This document shows positions 1 through 5,381 of a stretch of 5,381 bases of DNA, piece after piece. Position 1 is the first letter of the stretch. Each line of letters opens with the position of its first letter. The position numbers and the translations under genes are program-made. Below the pieces are notes generated by a model. That model was not told where the DNA came from and did not search any database. It was given only the letters and a program-made list of their open reading frames with translations. The stretch comes from JAFDVN01 sp964472275 (GTDB lineage: Bacteria; Acidobacteriota; Holophagae; Holophagales; Holophagaceae), in NCBI GenBank assembly GCA_964472275.1, contig CAYYJN010000094.1, positions 1 to 5,381 on the forward strand, given 5' to 3'.

Positions 1-8
1 GAAAGGTC

Positions 9-23
9 GCGGCCGAAGGCCGC
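9..23. repeat. Short perfect inverted repeat (6-bp stem, GAA loop)
   Basis: The bases GCGGCC, GAA, GGCCGC form a perfect 6-bp GC hairpin. No T-tract follows, so this is not a clear intrinsic terminator. It could be the tail structure of an upstream gene lying outside the window, or chance in GC-rich DNA. Confidence 0.35.
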
Positions 24-32
24 AACAGCTTG

Positions 33-61
33 GCCTCCAGCCTCCAGTCTCTAGCCTCCAG
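33..61. repeat. Imperfect direct repeats of CCTCCAG in the 5' intergenic region
   Basis: Three copies of (G)CCTCCAG lie at 33-40, 41-47 and 54-61, with a degenerate CAGTCTCTAG stretch between the second and third. This low-complexity tract lies upstream of the EF-G-like gene. No protein-coding signal was recognised in 1-135. Its function is unknown and it may simply be a simple-sequence intergenic repeat. Confidence 0.5.
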
Positions 62-123
62 CCCGATTTCCCTTGCGATCCTCCGCCCAGGCTCCAAGAA
101 TGGCGGCCCAGTCCATTCGTTTC

Positions 124-130
124 GAGGAGG
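124..130 (+). promoter_or_regulatory. Shine-Dalgarno site that sets the EF-G-like start
   Basis: GAGGAGG ends 5 bases before the ATG at 136. It decides in favour of that start over the in-frame ATG at 100 and the in-frame TTG at 73, neither of which has a comparable purine tract. The ATG at 131 is in another frame and reaches a stop after two codons. Confidence 0.8.
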
Positions 131-135
131 ATGCC

Positions 136-2172
136 ATGACCGGCAAGACTCTTTCGGCCCCCCGGGCAGCCGCTCTGGTGGGGCCTTACGCATCGGGCAA
201 GACGGCGCTGCTGGAAAGCCTGCTGGCGCATTGCGGCGCGATCCCGAAGAAGGGCTCCGCCAAGGATGGCACCACCGTCGGCGACGCCTCCGCCGAAGCC
301 CGCGCGCACCACATGGGCACGGAGCTGAACGCGGCGTCCGCCACCTTCCTCGGCGAAGGCTGGACCTTCCTGGACTGCCCCGGTTCCGTGGAGTTCGCGC
401 GGGACGCCGAGCAGGCCCTCATGGTCGCGGACATCGCCGTAGTCGTCGTCGAACCGGAACCAGGCAAGGCCATCCTCGTCGCGCCGGTGCTGCACTTTTT
501 GGATCAGCGCGACATTCCGCACCTGATCTTCATCAACAAGATGGATGGCGGCGGCGCTGGGCGGTTGAAAGACACCATCGCCGCGCTCCAGGCCGTGAGC
601 GAGCGGCCCCTCGTGCTGCGCGAGCTGCCCATCAAGGATGGCGGTTTCGTGGATCTCGTGAGCGAGCGCGCCTACAAGGCCGGGCCGGGCGGGGCGTCCG
701 ACCTCATTCCCCTGCCCGAATCCGCGCTGCCGGAGGAGCAGGAGGCCCGGCGCGAGATGCTGGAGCACCTCGCCGATTTCGACGATCACCTGCTGGAAGA
801 GCTGCTGGAAGAAGTGAAGCCTTCCACCGAAGAGGTCTTCGAGGATTTCCGGAAAGAGTTGGCGAGCGACCTCATCGTTCCGGTCTTCTTCGGTTCCGGC
901 GAAAAGGACTTGGGCGTGCGCCGCCTGATGAAGGCGCTGCGCCACGAGGCGCCTGGCCCCGCCACCACGGCGGACCGCTTGAAGATCCCAAGCGGCAAGG
1001 AGGCCTTCGTCCAGATTTTCCGCACGCTGCATGCCCCCCATGTGGGACGCCTGAGCATCGCCCGCGTCTGGCGCGGTCCGGTGAGCGATGGAAGCACGCT
1101 CGACGGCGCGCGGGTGGCGGGCGTGTTCCGCCTGCTCGGCGGTCAGCAGCTCAAGACCCAAACCGCCGACGGCGGCGAAGTCGTCGCCTTCGGCAAGCTG
1201 GAGCACGCCCACGCCGGGCAGGGGCTCACGCCGTCGTCGTCCACGGATCTGCCCTGGCCCGCGCCCGCCCAACCCGTCATGGCCATGAGCCTCAAGGCCC
1301 AGAAGAGCGGCGACGAAGTGAAGCTGGGCGGCGCGTTGCAGAAGCTGTGCGAGGAAGATCCGACCCTTCAGCTGGAGCAGAGCGAGGACACCCACGAACG
1401 CCTGCTGTGGGGCCAGGGCGAGATCCATCTCAAGGTCGCGCTGGAGCGTCTCAAGAACCGCTTCAACCTCGAAGTCGTGCATGGCGCGCCCCTGGTGCCC
1501 TACCGCGAAACCATCCGCAAGGCCGTCAACCAGCACGGCCGCTTCAAGCACCAGTCCGGCGGCCACGGCGCCTTCGGCGATGTGGTGTTGGACATCAGGC
1601 CGCTCCCGCGCGAATCAGGCTTCGTGTTCAAAGAGGCCATCGTCGGCGGCGTCGTGCCCCGGCAGTATTTCTCCTCCGTGGAGAAGGGCTGCGCGGATTT
1701 CATGCGCCAAGGCCCGCTCGGTTTTCCCGTGGTGGATTTGGAAGTGACGCTCACCCACGGCAGCTACCACTCGGTGGATTCCAGCGACGCCGCCTTCCAG
1801 CAGGCGGCGCGCATCGCCATGGGCGAGGGCCTGCCCAACGCGCGGCCCGTGCTGTTGGAGCCGGTGGTGGAACTGTCCATCAGCGTGCCCGCCGAATTCA
1901 CCGCCAAGGCCCAGCGCCTCGTCACCGGGCGACGCGGCGGCCAGGTGCTCGGCTATGACGCCAAGGATGGCTGGCCCGGCTGGGACGCCGTCGGCGCGCT
2001 CGTCCCCCAGGCCGAGATGCGCGACCTCATCGTGGAACTGCGCAGCCTCACCCTCGGCGTCGGCTTCTTCACCTGGAAACTCCACCGCCTCCAGGAGCTC
2101 GAAGGCCGCGAAGCCGACAAGACCATCGAGGCGAGGCGCGAAGCGCTGGGGAGGACCCCGGCGAAGGTGTGA
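136..2172 (+). CDS. EF-G-like translational GTPase (EF-G paralogue) lacking the canonical catalytic His
   Basis: This is a 678-residue protein, close to the usual EF-G length of about 700, and it should be a cytosolic ribosome-associated GTPase. The domain order matches EF-G. The G domain has a P-loop GPYASGKT (16-23), a switch I Thr in MGTEL (about T62), G3 DCPG (80-83), G4 NKMD (134-137) and a G5-like GSGEKDLG (253-260). A beta-barrel domain II follows, then domain III (WGQGEIHL). Domain IV carries the QSGGHGAFGD loop (about 473-482) and PRQYFSSVEKG, and domain V carries RRGGQVLG and LRSLTLG. The position after DCPG is Ser84, where EF-G and EF-Tu have the catalytic His. The P-loop Asp of canonical factors (GHVDHGKT or HIDAGKT) is Ala19. 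From memory, these changes match the EF-G-like branch seen in alphaproteobacteria and others, so this is probably not the main fusA. The start is chosen from the Shine-Dalgarno site at 124-130. Its precise role is unknown. Confidence 0.93.
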   Translation: MTGKTLSAPRAAALVGPYASGKTALLESLLAHCGAIPKKGSAKDGTTVGDASAEARAHHMGTELNAASATFLGEGWTFLDCPGSVEFARDAEQALMVADIAVVVVEPEPGKAILVAPVLHFLDQRDIPHLIFINKMDGGGAGRLKDTIAALQAVSERPLVLRELPIKDGGFVDLVSERAYKAGPGGASDLIPLPESALPEEQEARREMLEHLADFDDHLLEELLEEVKPSTEEVFEDFRKELASDLIVPVFFGSGEKDLGVRRLMKALRHEAPGPATTADRLKIPSGKEAFVQIFRTLHAPHVGRLSIARVWRGPVSDGSTLDGARVAGVFRLLGGQQLKTQTADGGEVVAFGKLEHAHAGQGLTPSSSTDLPWPAPAQPVMAMSLKAQKSGDEVKLGGALQKLCEEDPTLQLEQSEDTHERLLWGQGEIHLKVALERLKNRFNLEVVHGAPLVPYRETIRKAVNQHGRFKHQSGGHGAFGDVVLDIRPLPRESGFVFKEAIVGGVVPRQYFSSVEKGCADFMRQGPLGFPVVDLEVTLTHGSYHSVDSSDAAFQQAARIAMGEGLPNARPVLLEPVVELSISVPAEFTAKAQRLVTGRRGGQVLGYDAKDGWPGWDAVGALVPQAEMRDLIVELRSLTLGVGFFTWKLHRLQELEGREADKTIEARREALGRTPAKV

Positions 2173-2175
2173 TGC

Positions 2176-2261
<86 letters not shown>

Positions 2262-2317
2262 CAGTTCCAGCCTACGGGGCGGAGGGAACCTGCGCTAGGC
2301 TGGGGGCATCGCTTCAT

Positions 2318-2324
2318 GAGGGAG
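2318..2324 (+). promoter_or_regulatory. Shine-Dalgarno site of the first cytochrome gene
   Basis: GAGGGAG lies 7 bases upstream of the ATG at 2332 and supports that start. The 70-base spacer 2262-2331 should also hold the divergent promoters of the tRNA and of the cytochrome pair, but I could not identify convincing -35/-10 pairs on either strand. Confidence 0.7.
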
Positions 2325-2331
2325 ATCGTCC

Positions 2332-2667
2332 ATGCGCCCTGTGACTTCCGTTCTCGTCCTGCTGGCCGCCGCGAGCCTTGGCGCTCAAGCGCCGAAAGAC
2401 GCCAAGGATATGAAGGCGCTCTATCAGCGGAGCTGCGCCGCCTGCCATGGCGAGGACGGTTCGGGGCGCGGGCCCAACGGGCAGCGGCTCGGCGGCAAGG
2501 ACCTCGCGAATCCGCGTTGGCAGGCCCGCACGCGGGATAGCCAGATGGTGAACGCCATCCTCAAGGGCAAGGATTCCATGCCTGCTTTCGGCGCGCAGAT
2601 GTCCGAGGCGGACGCGCTCCGGCTCGTCACGGAAGTCATCCGGCCCATGGCCGCGAAAAAACACTAA
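2332..2667 (+). CDS. Small exported monohaem cytochrome c (class I)
   Basis: This 111-residue protein begins with a signal peptide: Arg2, a hydrophobic stretch at about 4-17, and probable cleavage near the AQA at 18-20. The mature part is a single class I cytochrome c domain of the cytochrome CBB3/CccA type. Haem attachment is CAACH (35-39), with His39 as the proximal ligand. Met83 in SMPAF is the expected distal ligand. A closing helix with TEVIRPM follows, typical of the C-terminal helix of the fold. It should act as a periplasmic electron carrier, but its redox partner cannot be named from this window. The next cytochrome gene starts 9 bases after the stop, so the two are probably co-transcribed. 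The AAG following the stop codon belongs to the Shine-Dalgarno site of that gene. Confidence 0.92.
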   Translation: MRPVTSVLVLLAAASLGAQAPKDAKDMKALYQRSCAACHGEDGSGRGPNGQRLGGKDLANPRWQARTRDSQMVNAILKGKDSMPAFGAQMSEADALRLVTEVIRPMAAKKH

Positions 2668-2671
2668 GGAG
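2666..2671 (+). promoter_or_regulatory. Shine-Dalgarno site overlapping the upstream stop codon
   Basis: AAGGAG begins within the TAA stop (2665-2667) of the first cytochrome gene and sits 5 bases before the ATG at 2677. This arrangement fits translational coupling of the pair. Confidence 0.75.
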
Positions 2672-2676
2672 ATTCC

Positions 2677-3033
2677 ATGCGTCTGCTCGCCCTGCTCATC
2701 GCCGCGCCCGTCGCCCTCCAGGCCCAGGCCCCATCCGCGCCCGCCGCTCCTGCCTTCAACGCGCAGGCCTTCTTCCTCCAGAGCTGCGCGGGCTGCCACG
2801 GGCAGGATGGCAGCGCCACCCGGCCCGATGGCAAGAAGGGCCGCGCCGCGGACCTCACCAACGCCGATTGGCAGAAGGCCAACACGGACGCCGCCATCGC
2901 CCACGCGATCCTCGAAGGCAAGGGCCACATGCCCGCCTTCAAGGGCCACCTGTCGGAGGGCGACGCCATGACGCTCGTCACCTCCGTCGTCCGCAAGCTC
3001 CAGAAGGGCACGCCGGTCAAGGCCGGCAACTGA
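2677..3033 (+). CDS. Small exported monohaem cytochrome c (class I), paralogue of the preceding gene
   Basis: This 118-residue protein has a signal peptide (MRLLALLIAAPVALQAQA; cleavage likely near 16-18) and then a short Pro/Ala-rich linker (about 18-27). One class I cytochrome c domain follows. Haem attachment is CAGCH (37-41) and the expected axial Met is Met85 in HMPAF. An ungapped hand alignment of residues 32-108 with residues 30-106 of the upstream cytochrome gives about 35 identities in 77. These include CHG.DGS, WQ, AIL.GK, MPAF and LVT. This argues for tandem duplication followed by divergence. The likely role is periplasmic electron transfer alongside its neighbour. A lysine-rich tail (KLQKGTPVKAGN) differs from the first copy. 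The stop lies just before a long palindrome that probably ends or protects the mRNA. Confidence 0.92.
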   Translation: MRLLALLIAAPVALQAQAPSAPAAPAFNAQAFFLQSCAGCHGQDGSATRPDGKKGRAADLTNADWQKANTDAAIAHAILEGKGHMPAFKGHLSEGDAMTLVTSVVRKLQKGTPVKAGN

Positions 3034-3039
3034 TTTCGC

Positions 3040-3099
3040 CGCGGAGACGCGGAGGGCGCGGAGAAAATCTTCTTTCTCCGCGCCCTTCGCGTCTTTGCG
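3040..3099 (+). repeat. Long imperfect palindrome, 27-bp RNA stem, likely dispersed intergenic repeat
   Basis: The arms 3040-3066 and 3073-3099 are complementary over 27 positions around a 6-base loop (3067-3072). In + strand RNA the only non-Watson-Crick positions are three G-U wobbles (bases 3043, 3044 and 3052 in the left arm). In minus-strand RNA the same positions become C-A mismatches. The style (GGAGACGCGGAGGGCGCGGAG and its complement) resembles repeats I recall as widespread between genes of high-GC bacteria. There is no downstream T-tract, so it is not a textbook intrinsic terminator. It may stabilise or terminate the cytochrome transcript. Confidence 0.75.
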
Positions 3100-3112
3100 T
3101 GAATCCATCCCT

Positions 3113-3118
3113 TAAACT
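3113..3118 (+). promoter_or_regulatory. Possible -10 element giving a leaderless helicase mRNA
   Basis: TAAACT fits the TANNNT form of a -10 box and ends 6 bases before the ATG at 3125, so transcription could begin at or near the start codon. No clear Shine-Dalgarno tract is seen there and no convincing -35 box was found. This is a weak inference. Confidence 0.25.
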
Positions 3119-3124
3119 GATGGG

Positions 3125-5381
3125 ATGACCGAGGCCGTCAGCGATCATCCCCTCCTGCGCGGCCTGAACGCGCCCCAGCGCGAGGCCGTCACGCACACGG
3201 CCGGGCCGCTGCTCATCCTCGCGGGCGCGGGTTCGGGCAAGACGACGGTCATCACGCGGCGCATCGCGTGGCTGATCGAGGAAGAGGGCGTTCATCCGGC
3301 GGCGATCCTCGCCGTCACCTTCACCAACAAGGCGGCGGAGGAGATGCGCGAGCGCGTGCAGAAGCTCGTCAGCGTGCCCGCCGAATCGCTCTGGGTGAGC
3401 ACCTTCCACAGCTTCTGCACCCGCATCCTGCGCCGCGAAGGCGAGCGCTGCCCCGTGGGCCGCGACTTCGTCATCTTCGATCCGAGCGATCAGAAGAGCC
3501 TCATGAAGCAGGTGCTCGCCGAGCTTCGCCTGCCGGAGAAGCAGTTCCACCCGCGCAAGGTGCTGGAGGTCATCTCCGATTGGAAGAACCGCTGCCTCCT
3601 GCCCGAAGAGGCCACGGAGGAAGCCTCCGACGCCTGGACCCGCAAGGCGCTGGACGCCTATGGCCTCTACCAGGACGGCTTGAAGAAGCACCGCGCCTGC
3701 GACTTCGACGATCTGCTGCTTTGGACCGAGCGCATCTTCCGCAACGAGGAATTGCGCGCCCAGTACGGCGCTCGCTTCAAATACCTGCTCGTGGACGAGT
3801 ACCAGGACACCAACCGTGCCCAATACGAACTCGTCCAGCACCTCGCCGCCGCCCACCACAACCTGTGCGTCGTGGGGGATGAAGATCAGTGCCTCGTGAA
3901 GGGCACGAAGATCCTCATGGCGAATGGCCGTGAGCGCGCCATCGAGGGGATCAAGGCGGGCGACGAAGTGCTCGCCCCCCATGGCAGCGGCGATCATCGG
4001 CCCGCCGCCGTGCTGCGCGCGGGCGCGCGCCCCGCGCCTGGCAGCGGCATCCGCATCACGACGAAGGCGGGCCGCGCGCTCACCTCCACGCCGGAGCACA
4101 TGCACTTCGCCGGGTACCGCCCGGACGCTTCGCCCAATCTCCACTTCGTCTACCTCATGCACAAGCGCGGGGTCGGTTTCCGCGTGGGCACGACGCAGAC
4201 CCACACGCGCGGCCAGGTCAAGCCGGTGGTGGGCTTCCTCCAGCGCTCGCGGCAGGAGCACGCCGACGCGCTGTGGGTGCTGTCCGTCCATGCTTCCGAG
4301 AACGAAGCTCGATTGGAGGAAGCGCTCGTTTCGCTGAGCTACGGCCTGCCCACCATGCCCTTCACGCCGCGTCGGGGCGGATCGGTGAATGGTCTCGTCC
4401 ACGACGCCAAGCTCATCGGCGAATTGTTCGCGGCGCTGGATACGGAATGCTCCGCCGAGCGCCTGTTGCTGGATCGCGGCATGGCCATCGAGTTTCCCCA
4501 CCACCGCGCCCAGGCGGCCACGGGCCTGCGCAGGCAGGTGACGCTCACGCTCTGCGGCGACCGCCGCGGCAAGAGTCCCATGCATCGCATCGCCATGGTC
4601 GGTCAGGATGCGGAAGGACGACGAACGCTCGAAGGGCTCGGCTTCAGCGTCCGCCCCGCGAAGGCCGGATCGCGGAGCTGGCGCTTCGAGACCTGCGCCA
4701 AGGATTTCGGACGCGTGTTGAAGGACGCCAAGCGCATTCAGAAGCACCTCGACGCGGAAGTGCTGCTCCAGGCGCGATTCGGCGGAGGTCGCTCCGGCGA
4801 GCGGGCGAGCCTGCCCTTCCTCCCCGCCTGCAATGTGAAGGCGGGCATGGCGCTCTTCACGGCGGAAGGCTACGACACCGTGGTGAAAGTCGAGCGCGTG
4901 CCTTTGAAGGGCGAAGTCTTCGACCTCGACATCACGGGCGTCCACGCCTTCATCGCCAACGGCGTCGCCACGCACAATTCGGTGTACGGCTGGCGTGGCG
5001 CGGACATCCGCAACATCCTCGACTTCAAGCGGGACTTTCCGGAGGCGGCGGAGATCAAGCTGGAGCAGAACTACCGTTCCACGCAGAGCATCCTCGACGC
5101 GGCGAGCACGGTCATCGCCAACAACACGCAGCGCCTGGGCAAGACGCTGTGGACGGATCGCGGCGAAGGCGAACGGCTGATCTTCAAGCTGGCGGATGAT
5201 GGCCGCGCCGAAGCGGAGTGGATGGCGCGCATGATCCTCTCGGAGCGCGAGCGGGACCGCGAGGCGCGCATGGCCGTGCTCTACCGCGCCAACTGGCAGA
5301 GCCGCCAGATCGAGGACGCGCTGCGCGCGCTGGACATCCCCTACAAGCTCATCGGCGGCGTGAAGTTCTACGAGCGGCAGG
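3125..5381 (+). CDS. pcrA: UvrD/PcrA-type SF1A DNA helicase, intein-containing, truncated at right edge
   Basis: The frame is open from ATG 3125 to the window end (752 codons, 363 of them intein). No other in-frame ATG lies between the TAA at 3113 and this start. The protein is a 3'-5' ATP-dependent DNA helicase of repair and replication-fork maintenance. In order, it shows the Q-motif region LNAPQREAV, motif I AGAGSGKT (33-40), motif Ia TFTNKAAEEM, motif Ib STFHSFC, CDFDDLLL, motif II VDEYQDTN (Asp224-Glu225) and motif III. Motif III is split into GDEDQ (ending at Gln255) and SVYGWRGAD (from Ser619). Motif IV QNYRST and VLYRANWQSRQIEDAL follow, then the start of the IPYKLIGGVKFYER segment. 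The C-terminal part (2B, motifs V and VI) lies beyond the window. It could equally be called uvrD, because PcrA and UvrD cannot be separated without the C-terminus. Activity should require intein excision, since motif III couples ATP hydrolysis to ssDNA contact. Confidence 0.96.
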   Translation, partial: MTEAVSDHPLLRGLNAPQREAVTHTAGPLLILAGAGSGKTTVITRRIAWLIEEEGVHPAAILAVTFTNKAAEEMRERVQKLVSVPAESLWVSTFHSFCTRILRREGERCPVGRDFVIFDPSDQKSLMKQVLAELRLPEKQFHPRKVLEVISDWKNRCLLPEEATEEASDAWTRKALDAYGLYQDGLKKHRACDFDDLLLWTERIFRNEELRAQYGARFKYLLVDEYQDTNRAQYELVQHLAAAHHNLCVVGDEDQCLVKGTKILMANGRERAIEGIKAGDEVLAPHGSGDHRPAAVLRAGARPAPGSGIRITTKAGRALTSTPEHMHFAGYRPDASPNLHFVYLMHKRGVGFRVGTTQTHTRGQVKPVVGFLQRSRQEHADALWVLSVHASENEARLEEALVSLSYGLPTMPFTPRRGGSVNGLVHDAKLIGELFAALDTECSAERLLLDRGMAIEFPHHRAQAATGLRRQVTLTLCGDRRGKSPMHRIAMVGQDAEGRRTLEGLGFSVRPAKAGSRSWRFETCAKDFGRVLKDAKRIQKHLDAEVLLQARFGGGRSGERASLPFLPACNVKAGMALFTAEGYDTVVKVERVPLKGEVFDLDITGVHAFIANGVATHNSVYGWRGADIRNILDFKRDFPEAAEIKLEQNYRSTQSILDAASTVIANNTQRLGKTLWTDRGEGERLIFKLADDGRAEAEWMARMILSERERDREARMAVLYRANWQSRQIEDALRALDIPYKLIGGVKFYERQ
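4142..4363 (+). other. Intein-internal segment resembling a divergent GIY-YIG nuclease fold (hypothesis)
   Basis: Intein residues 85-158 start with HFVYLM (Tyr88). RVGTTQ (98-103) follows about ten residues later, then Arg107. The segment closes with a hydrophobic strand LWVLSV and a helix SENEARLEEALVSLSYGLPTMPF. GIY-YIG domains have GIY, then YIG after about 10 residues, a catalytic Arg about eight residues after the YIG Gly, and a Glu in a late helix. The pattern and order fit, but the second Tyr is Arg98 and no GIY Gly is present. The match is by eye only, so the segment may be inactive or an unrelated fold. Confidence 0.35.
4379..4801 (+). other. Intein-internal basic region of unknown function
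   Basis: Intein residues of about 164-303 follow the GIY-YIG-like segment. They contain GSVNGLVHD, a helical LIGELFAALD, PHHRAQ, CGDRRGKSPMHRI (222-234), a helix RRTLEGLGFSVRPAK and SWRFET. The region is rich in Arg, Lys and His and has alternating strand/helix character that would suit DNA recognition. I could not assign a family; neither LAGLIDADG nor a clear HNH motif is present. Confidence 0.4.

Larger units (their letters stand above)
3890..4978 (+). mobile_element. Intein (363 aa) in helicase motif III
   Basis: This in-frame insertion, absent from ordinary UvrD/PcrA, joins GDEDQ to SVYGWRGAD once removed. Block A begins with Cys1 (CLVKGTKILMANG). Block B contains LTSTPEH (Thr67, His70). 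Block F is VFDLDITGVHAFIANG (343-358). Block G ends GVATHN with the penultimate His362 and Asn363, and the +1 extein residue is Ser. All residues expected for class 1 protein splicing are present, with no stop or frameshift, so it is predicted to splice. About 240 residues lie between blocks B and F, enough for a homing endonuclease, but no LAGLIDADG dodecapeptide is visible. Codon use looks like the host gene by eye, which suggests long residence or a donor of similar GC content. Confidence 0.96.

Noticed and set aside
73..135. Upstream TTG (73) or ATG (100) start for the EF-G-like gene
   Set aside because: The extra residues do not belong to the EF-G fold, and the strong Shine-Dalgarno site at 124-130 lies inside that extension, correctly spaced for the ATG at 136.
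30..1958. A 642-codon + strand open frame overlapping the EF-G-like gene
   Set aside because: It is extremely Arg/Gly/Pro-rich with no domains. The EF-G-like frame carries all the family motifs.
2262..2331. Promoters for the tRNA and the cytochrome pair
   Set aside because: TAGGCT-like hexamers occur on both strands but have no -35 partner at 16-18 bases. The match is too weak to annotate.
3040..3099. Calling the palindrome a canonical Rho-independent terminator
   Set aside because: The stem is followed by TGAATCCATC, not a T-tract. It is therefore annotated as a repeat/RNA structure.
2314..3108. A minus-strand open frame across both cytochromes
   Set aside because: It is antisense to two genes with signal peptides, CxxCH and good ribosome binding sites. 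Its N-terminal RKDAKGAEKE stretch is only the translation of the intergenic palindrome.
4100..4850. LAGLIDADG or HNH homing endonuclease motif in the intein
   Set aside because: No dodecapeptide resembling LAGLIDADG was found. The His residues around MHRI and PHHR do not form a convincing HNH arrangement.
3017..4975. A 652-codon open frame on the minus strand, antisense to the helicase and intein
   Set aside because: It is Arg/Ala/Gly/Leu-rich with no recognisable domain. The + strand in the same place encodes unmistakable helicase and intein motifs. It is a high-GC shadow frame.
3268..5199. Shorter + strand open frames within the helicase/intein region, which could suggest a free-standing endonuclease gene
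   Set aside because: They are out of frame with the continuous helicase-intein reading frame and consist of Arg/Pro/Ser-rich low-complexity protein. The intein is an in-frame insertion and has no separate gene.

Overview
The window is high-GC bacterial DNA, compactly coded, with G/C strongly preferred at third codon positions. Exported class I c-type cytochromes point to a Gram-negative respiring bacterium. An acidobacterial (Holophaga/Geothrix-like) or deltaproteobacterial-type host is a guess from style and is not proven here.

Layout: (1) 1-135 is non-coding, with a short hairpin and CCTCCAG repeats. (2) 136-2172 (+) encodes an EF-G-like translational GTPase paralogue. It keeps all five EF-G domains but lacks the usual catalytic histidine of the G3 motif and the P-loop aspartate. 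(3) 2176-2261 (-) is a complete tRNA-Leu(UAA) with encoded CCA, convergent with the EF-G-like gene and only 3 bases from its stop. (4) 2332-2667 and 2677-3033 (+) are two small exported monohaem cytochromes c. They are probably co-transcribed and are related to each other as tandem duplicates. (5) 3040-3099 is a long imperfect palindrome that folds as a 27-bp stem in + strand RNA. (6) 3125 to the right edge (+) is a UvrD/PcrA-type superfamily 1 DNA helicase, truncated by the window edge.

The most notable content is an in-frame 363-residue intein (3890-4978) that interrupts the helicase exactly inside motif III, between its conserved Gln and Ser. The splicing blocks look intact (Cys1, TxxH, C-terminal His-Asn, Ser at +1). 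Between them lie about 240 residues with no recognisable LAGLIDADG motif. Part of this insert has the spacing and shape of a divergent GIY-YIG nuclease fold, which is offered as a hypothesis. The rest is a basic region I cannot assign.

The genes do not form one pathway. They are a translation factor and a tRNA, a periplasmic electron-transfer pair, and a DNA-repair helicase carrying a selfish element.
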